Shown here piece after piece: positions 6,209-14,842 of a DNA stretch of 20,780 bases. The translations under genes and the position numbers were made by a program. Source of the DNA: a virus. Each line of letters begins with the position of its first letter. Position 1 is the stretch's first letter. A model generated the notes under the pieces. It saw nothing but the letters and a program-made list of their open reading frames with translations. It did not search any database and was not told the DNA's origin. Where the stretch lies: positions 1 to 20,780 of the IMG/VR virus record IMGVR_UViG_3300017717_000117; one strand, 5' to 3'.

Positions 6209-8761
6209 TTACCCTTTCAATAGAAGTGTTGTGTTTGCTAAAGCCTTGCCAGCCGTCACGCTGGAAGACGTTGTTGCGAGTGTGCCATCGTCTTGGACGT
6301 AGTAGGTTGAGCCTATGGTCAGACCAACAGTTTTGCTAGAAGTTTGAACAACCGCACGACCTTGATCGGAAGCACCGCCGTCATTAAAAGCGACAACAAA
6401 TTTGTCTGCGTTAGTGTCGTAAACTGTACTTGTATATTCTGTAGAACCTGTCTCAAAAACCACGGAAGCACCAAAGGAAAAAGTTGAGCCGCTAACTATT
6501 GCCGGAACACAAGTGCCAGCATTGCCGCTATTATTTTTAAAATTTAATGCAACTATTCCATTATCAGGATCATACGCAGAACTTAGCCAACCACCTACCG
6601 CCAGACTTTCTGGAAAAGCAACTGGCGTACCAAAGGTAATGTTAGTTCCAGACACTGTACCAATAGCAACTTTTCCAGCGTTACTGTCTGAAACATCTTG
6701 GTAGGAAACAATAATTTTTTGATTTCCAGAATCATAAGTAGTTGCTATATACGAACCTGAGACATTAGCGATCACTGTCTCTGAACCAAACGATATAGAT
6801 GTTCCGCTTACGGTTCCTACTATAGAAGTTGGGTAATTTGAGTTACCTGCATCAGAATAACTTATGACAACTTTATTGTTAGTAGAATCGTATGCAGCAG
6901 CGCATTTCGTGGTTGCTGCGTTGTTAAACGTGACCGCTGTGCCAAAACTCAAAGTAGTCCCAGACAAAGTTCCAACGACAGCCTTTCCGAGTTGACTTTC
7001 ACTGCCCGGCAATTTGTAAGCAATGACCATCTTTTCAGCGTTTGTGTCGAAAACAACTTGCATTTCACTTATGTTGTTAGAATCAAATTGTGTAACAGTG
7101 TAGGACGAAAAGTCTATGGTTGTCCCAGATACAGCCCCGTATATGGCCTTCCCTGTCGAACCAGCACTGTTAAAAGCAACCATTACTTTCTGCGCTGTTG
7201 AATTATAAGCGGCAGTGCATTCAGTAGTACTAGCAGAATTAAAAACAACAGGGGTTCCAAACGTAATTGAAGTGCCGCTTACAGTCCCAACAGCAGACGT
7301 ACCGTAGTTAGAGTTGTTGTTGTCTCTATAAAAAGTAACAACACGCTGGGCATTCGCGTCATAGGCCGCAGCCATATGTTGCCCTGTGTCACTAGTGTCT
7401 CCCGCTGTTCCGACTGAGATAACAGGCACATCAGGGACAAGACTACTGTTAGTAATCACCCCGCCCTCGACAACCACTTCGCCTGATGCAGAGTTGTTGA
7501 TAGCTTGGTTGGTGATGCCTGCGAAGTCGGATGAGTTTGTCGCAGTGTAAGCGGGAGTAATAGTAATAGCCGTTCCATAATTAGAATTACCAACATCCCT
7601 ATAAGCGACCACCACCTGTTCCTCAGTAGAGTCATATGCAGAATATCCGTTTTCGTCCCCTGAATTTGCTAACTTAATATCAGACCCTTTAGAAAAAGTA
7701 GTACCGCTCACTGTGCAAATTATAGCGGTTAGTTCGACGTTACTTTTCCTACCAGAGTAAACAACTTTTTGTGCTGCGGTGTGATATGCCAATGATGCAA
7801 AATTAGTTGTTCCAGCAGTCATCATACTGTCTCTTGTTCCGAACGAAATAGAAGTGCCTGAAACAGTTCCTATGATCCCAAATACATCCGCGCTTTCTCT
7901 GTAAGCAACGAATATTTTATTTTGACCAACATCGTGAACGGCTCGGTTTACTCTAGTTTTTTCATTAGAGCCATAAGTCCCTGCGCTGCCCCACGAAATA
8001 GACGTTCCAGACACAGTGCCGACCTGCGCTCTTCCCGTATTTGTGCTAGAACTACCATACACGACAACGACCTTTCCACTTGTGGAGTCGTAAGTTAAAC
8101 CCGGTTGAAACACGTTACCATTGTTGTACTCGACTGCTGATCCAAAAGTAATAGATGTTCCACTTACAGTTCCCACCGCTGAATATCCGTGGTCGCTTTG
8201 CGACCCGTCTCCATATGTAACTACAACTTTATCGTTTCCAGAATCATAAGCAGAATCGTGGTAGTCTAAATTATTGGAACTCCATTGAGTAGTTGAACCA
8301 AAGCTAACTGTAGTTCCAGACACCGTGGCTACAATAGAATTGCCACCACTTCCCGGTTTATACGTCACGACAAATTTTCCCGCGCCAGAACTGTATACAG
8401 CCGTTATAAATGAACAACTAGCACTGTGAAATACAGCGGGAGTTCCATAAGTCAATGTACTACCCGATAACGTAGCAACCACCGCTGTTCCGTAGCCAGA
8501 ATTGCCCGCATCTGAGTACACAATTAAAAGTTTCTTATTGGTGGGATCATAGGCAACTGAGTTATCATCACTTGTCGCAGATTCGTAAACAGCAGCAGTG
8601 CCTACCGCTTCACTTATAGACCTCGCAGTAGACGAAACACCCTTCACAGTCCCATTGCTCTGTAAGGCTACAGTCTGACCCGTAGTTAAATTACCGTCAG
8701 CCGTGGCCGTTATTACTTTTGCGCCGCCACCTGCTGGCAGTAAATCGCTTAGATTGCTCAT
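6209..8761 (-). CDS. Tail-fibre-like protein with two seven-repeat beta-propeller modules
   Basis: This 850-residue protein shares its N-terminus (MSNLSDLLPAGGG, then TADGNLTTGQTVALQSNGTV) and C-terminus (GLTIGSTYYVQDDG, then AGKALANTTLLLKG) with the next two fibre genes. Between them are about 14 repeats of about 50 residues with the pattern (A/V)YDSxxxKVVVxYxDxGNSxYGTAxVGTVSGTSISFG. I count seven before the linker SDFAGITNQAINNSASGEVV (about residues 400-420) and seven after it. Seven repeats are what a seven-bladed beta-propeller needs, so two propellers in tandem are likely. The linker resembles the fibre-shaft domain that closes each paralogue. No enzyme motif is seen. A receptor-binding or fibre role is inferred. 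Its start overlaps the stop of the upstream paralogue (ATGA). Confidence 0.85.
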   Translation of the reverse strand: MSNLSDLLPAGGGAKVITATADGNLTTGQTVALQSNGTVKGVSSTARSISEAVGTAAVYESATSDDNSVAYDPTNKKLLIVYSDAGNSGYGTAVVATLSGSTLTYGTPAVFHSASCSFITAVYSSGAGKFVVTYKPGSGGNSIVATVSGTTVSFGSTTQWSSNNLDYHDSAYDSGNDKVVVTYGDGSQSDHGYSAVGTVSGTSITFGSAVEYNNGNVFQPGLTYDSTSGKVVVVYGSSSTNTGRAQVGTVSGTSISWGSAGTYGSNEKTRVNRAVHDVGQNKIFVAYRESADVFGIIGTVSGTSISFGTRDSMMTAGTTNFASLAYHTAAQKVVYSGRKSNVELTAIICTVSGTTFSKGSDIKLANSGDENGYSAYDSTEEQVVVAYRDVGNSNYGTAITITPAYTATNSSDFAGITNQAINNSASGEVVVEGGVITNSSLVPDVPVISVGTAGDTSDTGQHMAAAYDANAQRVVTFYRDNNNSNYGTSAVGTVSGTSITFGTPVVFNSASTTECTAAYNSTAQKVMVAFNSAGSTGKAIYGAVSGTTIDFSSYTVTQFDSNNISEMQVVFDTNAEKMVIAYKLPGSESQLGKAVVGTLSGTTLSFGTAVTFNNAATTKCAAAYDSTNNKVVISYSDAGNSNYPTSIVGTVSGTSISFGSETVIANVSGSYIATTYDSGNQKIIVSYQDVSDSNAGKVAIGTVSGTNITFGTPVAFPESLAVGGWLSSAYDPDNGIVALNFKNNSGNAGTCVPAIVSGSTFSFGASVVFETGSTEYTSTVYDTNADKFVVAFNDGGASDQGRAVVQTSSKTVGLTIGSTYYVQDDGTLATTSSSVTAGKALANTTLLLKG
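6330..7430 (-). repeat. Second seven-repeat propeller module of the 850-residue fibre
   Basis: Seven further repeats of the same type, from AYDANAQRVVTFYRDNNNS to VYDTNADKFVVAFNDGG. They are separated from the first module by a fibre-shaft-like linker. The presence of a second full set of seven suggests duplication of a whole propeller domain. Boundaries are approximate. Confidence 0.75.
7550..8620 (-). repeat. First seven-repeat propeller module of the 850-residue fibre
   Basis: Seven repeats of about 50 residues, each centred on (A/V/T)-Y-(D/H/S)-x4-K-(V/L/F)-V-V-x-Y. The strand VSGTSISFGS closes most of them. Repeats five and six are the most divergent (VHDVGQNKIFVAY; AYHTAAQKVVYSG). Boundaries are approximate. 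Confidence 0.75.
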
Positions 8762-11010
8762 GTGCTGTAATCCAGATTAATGCTTGTGGTGGACATCGCT
8801 TTGCCAGCTTCTACGGTAGTTGAGTTTGTGGCGGTGGAAGTAGTTGCGTACTGATTAACATCGTCCCCAGTATCACCACAAACATACATCTTGCTGCCAT
8901 CCGCGCTAAAGGCTAATCCTTGAGGGCTGGTTTCTTGAGAACTAACGGAAAACTCTACGCTGGCATATGATGCGCTTGATACGTCAAAACCAGTGGTCAA
9001 TGTATATTTGTAAACTTTCTGGTTATCTCTAGCAAGCACATACAGCTCTGTTCCGTCTGTGTTAAAGACCCCTTCTTTAGGCTGTGTAGTTTGAGAAGCC
9101 AGACTAAAGCTGTCTACAAATGATGCGCTTGATACGTCAAAGCCAGTAGACAGTGTGTACTCGTTAATATCATTTCCAGTATCACCGACAATAAACATCT
9201 TAGTCCCATCGGTATTAAAAGTTATACCTTGTGCCTCTGTTTCCTGTCCCGATATATCAAACGCTTGAGTGTAGGAGGCGCTAGATACATCGAAGCCCGT
9301 GCTTAAAGCATACTGAGCCACAGTGTCCTCTGTCTCGCCAACAATATACATTTTAGTGCCATCAGTGTTGAAAGCTACACTCATAGGTGCTGCTTGTTGC
9401 CCACTTACACTAAAGCTATCCACGAATGATGCGGTGCTTACGTCAAAGCCCGTGCTTAGGGTGTACTCGTTTACGTCATCTCCAGTATTACCGACAACAA
9501 ACATCTTAGTACCCGCAGGGTTAAAGGCCACTCCTGTCGGAAAAGTATCTTGTGATGAAACACTGAATGCTTGTGTATAAGAGCCGTTGGCAATATCGTA
9601 ATTAACGGCAGAAGTTGCCGTGTTTAGTGAGCCGTCATCCTGCACATAGTAAATAGCGTTAGGGGTAAGACCACTCAACCCGTTAGCTGCAATCCCGCCC
9701 TTCATCGTGATGTTGCCGCTTGCTGCGTTGGATATTGCTGCGTCTGCTATGCCGAGGAAAGAAGAGACGTTGGTGAAGGCAGGGGTAAATGTATTTGCCG
9801 CAGCACTCGCATACCCAACCGCATGTGCAACAATGTGTTTGTCTGCGGAGGTATCGTAAGTTACTCCTAGAGTCCCTGAGTTCACTGTGCCTTCTATTTC
9901 TGAAGTGCCATCCACTGTAATAGACGTACCACTCAAAGATAGTGTCAAGGCTTGTACCTTGTAAGACTTGTCTACATAAAAGAAAACTAACTTCTTGCGG
10001 TCAGGATCATATTGCATTACGGGTCTTAGGCTGTTTTGCGCACCACCGTAAATACCGTTATCAATAATTTCAGTGATTGACTCTGCTGTTACGCTGGTTC
10101 CTGAAACACTGCACACAATTGCATGCGCGTCATTCGAGCTATCTTCAATTTGGAAAACAATCTTGTTTTCAGCAGAGTGATACGCTCCAGTAATAGCATC
10201 TTGAACGTTTATAGAATTGTTCAATACCGTGCTGGAGCCGAATGAAATACTTGTCCCCGAAATAGTGCTGACCGCAGCATTTGCATAATCTCCACTTTTA
10301 AACGCAACCACAGTTTTTTGCACTACGGGGTCGTACACGACTGCGTGACCAATACTATTATTGTCTGAAGCAATAACGGTGGGAGTGCCAAAGCTTATAG
10401 ACGTACCACTGATCGTGCCTACCACACCAGTAACGTATTGGTTGTTTGCTGCGGCTTTGTATACAACGACTATTTTTCCAGAAGCAACGTCATACCCAAT
10501 GGCAGTACCATTTTCTGTGCTTGCTGCTTCTACAGAAGTTGCTGAACCGAATGAAACAGTCGTACCAGAAATTGTTGCGACAACCATCTTTACGCCAGAA
10601 GATGTACCTGTTCTGTAGCCAAAAACAATTTTATTATTACTGCTATCAAAAACTGCATTGGTTATATCGTAAAATTGGCCGGACTCTACAACAACTGGAG
10701 TTCCATAAGAAATAGATGTACCACTAACAGTGCCTACGACTCCGTATAATCCGTTGTCACCAGAGGTGTCTGAGTTGTATATAATTAAAACTTTATTTGC
10801 ATTAGAATCGTAAGCGGCGGCATTCAAATTAACTCTTGACGCATGATATTGCTGTGCGCTGCCAACAGCAGCAGCAAAGTTACCTACCGCCTTCACCGTT
10901 CCGGCAGTTTGTAATGCCACAGTCTGACCGCTTGCAATGGCCCCATCAGCAGTAAAACTTAGCTGCTTACTGGCCGCACCTGCTGGTAAAAGATCGCTTA
11001 GATTTGTCAT
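8758..11010 (-). CDS. Tail-fibre-like protein: seven-repeat propeller plus a different five-repeat module
   Basis: This 750-residue paralogue of its two neighbours has the shared N-terminus (MTNLSDLLPAGAASKQ). Seven repeats of the YDSxxNKxVxxY/TVSGTSISFG type run to about residue 400. The shared linker/shaft follows (SSFLGIADAAISNAASGNITMKGG, in two halves; GLTPNAIYYVQDDGSL). It then carries an unrelated set of five repeats of about 51 residues: AFNxDGTKMFVVGxTGDDVNEYTLSTGFDVSSAS. That second set resembles YVTN/NHL-like propeller repeats in surface proteins. The protein ends with the common motif (VEAGKAMSTTSINL). The mixed make-up points to module exchange among fibres. Function as a host-recognition fibre is inferred. 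Confidence 0.85.
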   Translation of the reverse strand: MTNLSDLLPAGAASKQLSFTADGAIASGQTVALQTAGTVKAVGNFAAAVGSAQQYHASRVNLNAAAYDSNANKVLIIYNSDTSGDNGLYGVVGTVSGTSISYGTPVVVESGQFYDITNAVFDSSNNKIVFGYRTGTSSGVKMVVATISGTTVSFGSATSVEAASTENGTAIGYDVASGKIVVVYKAAANNQYVTGVVGTISGTSISFGTPTVIASDNNSIGHAVVYDPVVQKTVVAFKSGDYANAAVSTISGTSISFGSSTVLNNSINVQDAITGAYHSAENKIVFQIEDSSNDAHAIVCSVSGTSVTAESITEIIDNGIYGGAQNSLRPVMQYDPDRKKLVFFYVDKSYKVQALTLSLSGTSITVDGTSEIEGTVNSGTLGVTYDTSADKHIVAHAVGYASAAANTFTPAFTNVSSFLGIADAAISNAASGNITMKGGIAANGLSGLTPNAIYYVQDDGSLNTATSAVNYDIANGSYTQAFSVSSQDTFPTGVAFNPAGTKMFVVGNTGDDVNEYTLSTGFDVSTASFVDSFSVSGQQAAPMSVAFNTDGTKMYIVGETEDTVAQYALSTGFDVSSASYTQAFDISGQETEAQGITFNTDGTKMFIVGDTGNDINEYTLSTGFDVSSASFVDSFSLASQTTQPKEGVFNTDGTELYVLARDNQKVYKYTLTTGFDVSSASYASVEFSVSSQETSPQGLAFSADGSKMYVCGDTGDDVNQYATTSTATNSTTVEAGKAMSTTSINLDYST
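8830..9605 (-). repeat. Five-copy repeat module of a second type
   Basis: Five copies of about 51 residues with FNxDGTKMxxVGxTxDDVNEYxLSTGFDVSSAS. At DNA level the copies are close: the 21-base string beginning tgatgcgcttgat is identical at 8968-8988 and 9121-9141, 153 bases (51 codons) apart. This points to recent duplication or conversion between copies. Confidence 0.85.
9775..10900 (-). repeat. Seven-repeat propeller module of the 750-residue fibre
   Basis: Seven repeats from AYDSNANKVLIIYNSDTSG to TYDTSADKHIVAHAVGYAS, the last three more divergent than those in the 491-residue paralogue. Boundaries are approximate. Confidence 0.72.
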
Positions 11011-12482
11011 GTCAAATCCATCATGTTAATTGTTGTGGCAGTGACAGCCTGTCCTATCTTCACCGCTGGGCTTGTGCTGGTAGTAGAGACGCTGCCATTA
11101 CTTTGGACGTAGTAATCAGAACCTATAGTCAGCGAAGACTGCTTGCTGTTGATGCTGCCCTTGACGTTGATCTTGCCTGACGCAGTATCTGAAATTGCAG
11201 CATCTGCTAGACCAAGGAAATTTGTCGAAGTGAGATTTGTATTCTCATACGCCACTTGAAACACAACGGCTGTTCCGTAGTATGAATTACCTTGATCTCG
11301 ATAACCAATAACAACTTTGTTTAGGTTGGAATCAAATGTTGATGCTATATAAGCGGTGCTTCCGGCATTGAAAACTACTTCTGATCCAAATGAAATGCTC
11401 GTTCCGCTAACCGTACCCACAACAAGAGTGCCGTGAAACGAATTCCCATCATCTCTGTAACAAAGCACCACTTTGTTTGCATTCGAGTCAAATGTTGCAG
11501 ACTGCCAAGCAGTGGCAGCACTATCAACGGTTACAGGTGTACCAAACGATATTGACGTTCCACTGACAGTACCAACTACCGCCGTTCCTTTGCCTCCATC
11601 TCCACTTCTATAAAAAATAACTACCTTATTTGAATTTGAATCGAACGTTAACGATGCATAGGTATCGACAGGGTACGAAGTATCAAAATCCACTGACGAG
11701 CCAAACGATATGCTCGTTCCGCTTACCGTTCCTATAATAGCGCCAGCAGCATCAGCACTATCTTTAAAAGCAATAACGATTTTATTTGAATTTGAATCAA
11801 ACGTTGCAGATATAGGGTCGGTATCAGTGCTATTAAATGCTTGTTTAGTACCAAAGGATATGCTCGTACCGCTCACCGTTCCTACGATAGCCGTACCTCT
11901 ACCACTATTACCATCGTCTCCGAACACAATAACGACTTTATTATTAGATGAGTCAAATACTGCTGATATGTTTTCGGTTTGAGCTGTGTTAAATACTGCC
12001 TCAGAACCAAAAGATATAGATGTACCACTTACGGTGCCTACTATCGCTGTACCGTAGCTTGAGTTTCCGTCATCTTGATAAGCAACTACAACTTTATTAT
12101 TAGATGAATCAAACGTTACTGCATTCATATCACTCTGATCAGAGTTATATACAACAGGCGTACCAAAAGTAATAGAGTTATCACTAGCTGGAGTACCTAC
12201 AACTGCGGTTCCGTAACCGGAGTTCGAAGCATCTCTATAGACAATAACAACTTTATTATTACTGGAGTCAAACGTTGCACCTGACCATACAATATTACCA
12301 CCGGATGATTTAAGCAGCGTTTCTGGCCCAATCGCTTGATCGGCTGAAGTTCCTGCTACCTGCGTAACCGTACCGTTATCATTCAGAATGACAGGCTTAC
12401 CAGAAGCGATAGTGCCACTGGCCGTGAACTCGACAATGTTCTGCCCACCACCGCTGGGCAGCAGATCAGAAAGATTACTCAT
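11007..12482 (-). CDS. Tail-fibre-like protein with one seven-repeat beta-propeller module
   Basis: This 491-residue protein is the shortest and most regular of the three paralogues. After the shared N-terminal strand region (MSNLSDLLPSGGGQN; ASGTIASGKPVILNDNGTV) come exactly seven repeats built on TFDSSNNKVVIVYRDDGNS, YGTAVVGTVSGTSISFG and a variable strand ending in F or V. The C-terminal part (NFLGLADAAISDTASGKINV; SLTIGSDYYVQSNGSVS) is the common fibre-shaft domain. The N- and C-terminal parts together look like one complete domain into which the propeller is inserted. The gene starts immediately upstream of the 12483 stop and overlaps the next gene by four bases (ATGA). A fibre/receptor-binding role is inferred from context. 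Confidence 0.85.
   Translation of the reverse strand: MSNLSDLLPSGGGQNIVEFTASGTIASGKPVILNDNGTVTQVAGTSADQAIGPETLLKSSGGNIVWSGATFDSSNNKVVIVYRDASNSGYGTAVVGTPASDNSITFGTPVVYNSDQSDMNAVTFDSSNNKVVVAYQDDGNSSYGTAIVGTVSGTSISFGSEAVFNTAQTENISAVFDSSNNKVVIVFGDDGNSGRGTAIVGTVSGTSISFGTKQAFNSTDTDPISATFDSNSNKIVIAFKDSADAAGAIIGTVSGTSISFGSSVDFDTSYPVDTYASLTFDSNSNKVVIFYRSGDGGKGTAVVGTVSGTSISFGTPVTVDSAATAWQSATFDSNANKVVLCYRDDGNSFHGTLVVGTVSGTSISFGSEVVFNAGSTAYIASTFDSNLNKVVIGYRDQGNSYYGTAVVFQVAYENTNLTSTNFLGLADAAISDTASGKINVKGSINSKQSSLTIGSDYYVQSNGSVSTTSTSPAVKIGQAVTATTINMMDLT
11270..12330 (-). repeat. Seven-repeat propeller module of the 491-residue fibre
   Basis: Seven repeats, each with (T/V)FDSxxNK(V/I)V, spaced 46-53 residues. 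The intervening GTVSGTSISFG is identical in most copies, making this the most regular module of the four. Confidence 0.85.
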
Positions 12483-13439
12483 TTACACGCTCCAGCCGAT
12501 TGTTCCGTTGATGTAGGTCATTACGATCTCAGCGAAGTTCTTGTCAAACGTCAGGTCGCTTGCGCTACTGGCAATGTTTGAGCTGTTCCTAGCCACCGTA
12601 AAGTTCGTAGTCTCTGCGGCACCCGTGCCGTCTTTAATTACCACGACATCTCCTGCACTAGGGGATGAAGGCAGCGTAATCGTTATACTACCGGCAGTTA
12701 CTACAACATAGTCCCTGTTACTCGCTGTATAGTTGCCGCTCTTCATCAGAGGGACTATCGCGCCAGAGCCACCATTAGCAAAAGGCAACACACCTGATAC
12801 GTTTGCAGTCAAACTACAGTAAGTAGTGGCTGTAGAGCCGGTGCCACCGTTGCCTGTGGGCAGGGTGCCTGTAACTTGTGAGGCTAAGTTTACATTGGCT
12901 AACGTACCCCCAAGGGTAAGGTTGCCCGAGCTGGTGACCGTGCCGGTAAGTGTTATGCCATTTACTGACCCTGTACCGCCTACACTAGTAACAGTGCCAT
13001 CGCCCACATCAACTTGGCCCAAGGCGTCTACTACAGCAGCCCCGGAACCCGCGCCATCGAGATATACAATCTTGGCTGCGCCAGTGGCTATGGTGACATT
13101 AGCCCCAGAGCCTTGTGATATGTTTATGGACTGACTTCCGCTAGTAGCGTTCTCTATCCACATCACCCGCGAAACGGTGTTTGGCCCGATAGTCAAGGTT
13201 CTGGTTGTCGTGAGAGATGCGCCAGAAGTGACCTTTAAATACAGCGCACGAGCCGGGTCAGCTACGCCGTCGGCCACCGTCGTAGTAGCATCAGCGTCTG
13301 AACTAAACGCAGCTTGAGTGTTGTATCCAAGAGCTTCACCAATAAGCTCTAGATTTGTATTTGTACTTGTGCCCCAAGTGCCGTCTTCATCACCTGTGGT
13401 TATTTCTTTAAGTCTTAAATTGTTTACATAAGTAGCCAT
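12483..13439 (-). CDS. Tail fibre protein
   Basis: This 318-residue protein begins MATYVNNLRLKEITTGDEDG followed by TWGTSTNTNLELIGEA, an N-terminus I know from many marine phage tail fibres. The middle is rich in Gly, Thr and Ser with short strands. It contains two copies of a G-x-(L/V)-P-x-x-NGG(T/S)G element (GTLPTGNGGTG; GVLPFANGGSG) typical of trimeric fibre shafts. The C-terminal 90 residues (YTASNRDYVVVTAGSITITL, then PSAGDVVVIKDG) resemble a small beta knob at the tip. There are no catalytic or membrane motifs. It precedes the three propeller paralogues and likely forms part of the same fibre apparatus. Confidence 0.85.
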   Translation of the reverse strand: MATYVNNLRLKEITTGDEDGTWGTSTNTNLELIGEALGYNTQAAFSSDADATTTVADGVADPARALYLKVTSGASLTTTRTLTIGPNTVSRVMWIENATSGSQSINISQGSGANVTIATGAAKIVYLDGAGSGAAVVDALGQVDVGDGTVTSVGGTGSVNGITLTGTVTSSGNLTLGGTLANVNLASQVTGTLPTGNGGTGSTATTYCSLTANVSGVLPFANGGSGAIVPLMKSGNYTASNRDYVVVTAGSITITLPSSPSAGDVVVIKDGTGAAETTNFTVARNSSNIASSASDLTFDKNFAEIVMTYINGTIGWSV

Positions 13440-13449
13440 TCGTCAGCTC

Positions 13450-14373
13450 CTAGGCGGCTTTATCTATATCCACCCATCCGGGCGTCTGTGTGTCTGTTAC
13501 GTTTGTCCAGTTAGGTGTTTGACTGTCGTCTATTGTAGTCCATATAAAAAAGTTTACATCCCCAACTGCACCGGTTCCAGCTACTCCCGTAGGGGTAATT
13601 GTCTCGTCTACCGAAATCGCTACGGTGCCTATTGCACCAGTTCCTGCTACACCTGTTACTGCTGGAACTACAGTAGCGCCATCTGCACCTATCTGTCCTG
13701 TGCCTGATACGCCTATTGGAGTAACATTTCTATCGTAGGCCGGTGTTATTGTGCCTATGGCACCTGTGCCGGATACGCCTGTGATTGCAGGCACTACTGC
13801 ATCCGTTGCAGTCCCTACAGCTCCGGTTCCGCTGACCCCAGTAACATTAAGAGCTACTTGGGTTGTTACATTCCCTACAGCACCTGTGGCACTTACGCCA
13901 TCTGGTATAACAATGTCGGCAATGAAAATATTTACAGTACCAACCGTGCCGGTGCCCTCGACACCTACCGGGATCACCACATCGTCTACAGCAACGACGA
14001 AGCCTCCCATTTCTCCTACGCCCTGTACCCCTGTGGGTATTTGGACGCTGCTGTAGTTAGTTACTACAGTCCCTACAGCTCCGGTGCCTTCCACTCCTGT
14101 GGGAGCTACGTTATCGCCTAATACGATAACTGCGGTGCCTATTGCACCTGTACCTGCCACGCCTACCGGAACAACACTATCCGATATAGCAAATGTTACA
14201 GTCCCTACTGCTCCGGTGCCGGAAACGGAGACATTAACATTCTCACCCCAAGCACCTTCGCCCCAAGCACCGTTTCCCCAAGTCGCCCCGAGGTCTAGGA
14301 TGGTACCTACACCACCCCAGCTATTACTGCCCCAGCCTCGCTCACCAAAGCCGCTTGTTGGCCCTGAATACAT
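13450..14373 (-). CDS. Repetitive virion protein with eleven GTGAVG-type repeats
   Basis: This 307-residue protein has three parts. The N-terminus (residues 1-48) is rich in Trp and Gly (GWGSNSWGG; WGNGAWGEGAWGEN). Residues about 50-275 hold eleven repeats of 20-25 residues, each with V-x-G-T-G-A-(V/I)-G-T-V and most followed by a variable strand and a (T/V)P-x-G-V turn. The C-terminus is short and polar (WTTIDDSQTPNWTNV; TPGWVDIDKAA). One repeat is divergent (VQGVGEMGG). It is almost entirely beta in character with no cysteines, as in elongated fibre or collar-attached structures. The gene lies between a small structural gene and the tail fibre. The virion role is inferred; I cannot name the family. 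Confidence 0.78.
   Translation of the reverse strand: MYSGPTSGFGERGWGSNSWGGVGTILDLGATWGNGAWGEGAWGENVNVSVSGTGAVGTVTFAISDSVVPVGVAGTGAIGTAVIVLGDNVAPTGVEGTGAVGTVVTNYSSVQIPTGVQGVGEMGGFVVAVDDVVIPVGVEGTGTVGTVNIFIADIVIPDGVSATGAVGNVTTQVALNVTGVSGTGAVGTATDAVVPAITGVSGTGAIGTITPAYDRNVTPIGVSGTGQIGADGATVVPAVTGVAGTGAIGTVAISVDETITPTGVAGTGAVGDVNFFIWTTIDDSQTPNWTNVTDTQTPGWVDIDKAA
13555..14235 (-). repeat. Eleven-copy GTGAVG repeat
   Basis: Eleven in-frame copies of V-x-G-T-G-A-(V/I)-G-T-V, at roughly 60-75 base intervals, inside the 307-residue virion protein. The intervening segments vary, so copies differ in more than point changes. Confidence 0.85.
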
Positions 14374-14385
14374 GAGGCTGTCCTA

Positions 14386-14841
14386 CTAAGCTATGCGAAT
14401 AATCGCAGTAGAGGCGCCAGCAGCGGGAAACTGGATTTGGAAATCGCCAGTGCTAACAGTTTGATCGCCACCAAAACTTAATACCGCACAAGCAGAATTA
14501 GAGTTGTTAGTGTTATAGATCATCGCGCCACTTGTAGTGAAAGACGCACTTGACCAAGTAGTGTCAGCAAAATCGCAGACAGCAGTAGTGCCACTAGCCA
14601 CAGGAGTTACGTTAGTCAGAGTGTTACCGCCTGCGCTGTATCCTGTACCGCTGGTCTCATCGCTGTTGCCAGTGATGTTAGAGTAATTAGTGCTTGCAGC
14701 ACCATAGGTTCCACTGCCTGAAGCAGTTGCCTTTAATAGCGCAATCTTCAATGTATCAGCGCCATTTTGCAGGTCGTGTAAGCCCTTAAGCAGCTCAACT
14801 TTAAAGCTGGTTGGCATCGCTGTAGTGACGGTAATAGCCAT
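14386..14841 (-). CDS. Conserved phage structural protein
   Basis: This 151-residue protein starts MAITVTTAMPTSFKVELLKG and continues with LHDLQNGADTLKIALL. It then has the recurring marine-phage motifs DETSGTGYSAGG and FADTTWSSASFTTSGAMIYN, followed by LSFGGDQTVSTGDFQIQFP. It is nearly all beta strand, without a signal or membrane segment. Proteins of this pattern are found next to fibre and tail genes in marine phages and are usually treated as virion components. A minor tail or fibre-attachment role is a guess. It is separated by one base from the gene upstream. Confidence 0.8.
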   Translation of the reverse strand: MAITVTTAMPTSFKVELLKGLHDLQNGADTLKIALLKATASGSGTYGAASTNYSNITGNSDETSGTGYSAGGNTLTNVTPVASGTTAVCDFADTTWSSASFTTSGAMIYNTNNSNSACAVLSFGGDQTVSTGDFQIQFPAAGASTAIIRIA

Positions 14842-14842
14842 G

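Noticed and set aside
6330-12330. CRISPR-like array from regularly spaced similar DNA
   Set aside because: The period is about 150 bases, in frame with codons, and the similarity encodes protein repeats; there are no short identical repeats with unique 30-base spacers.
12826-13134. 102-residue plus-strand ORF
   Set aside because: Antisense to the tail fibre gene; Pro/Val-rich composition is the reverse reading of Gly/Thr-rich codons; no start signal.
13751-14056. Plus-strand ORFs over the 307-residue repeat gene (also 13519-13707, 13858-14121, 14084-14389)
   Set aside because: They are mirror images of the GTGAVG repeats (Pro/Thr/Val-rich, low complexity), without ribosome-binding sites, and opposite to a well-supported gene.
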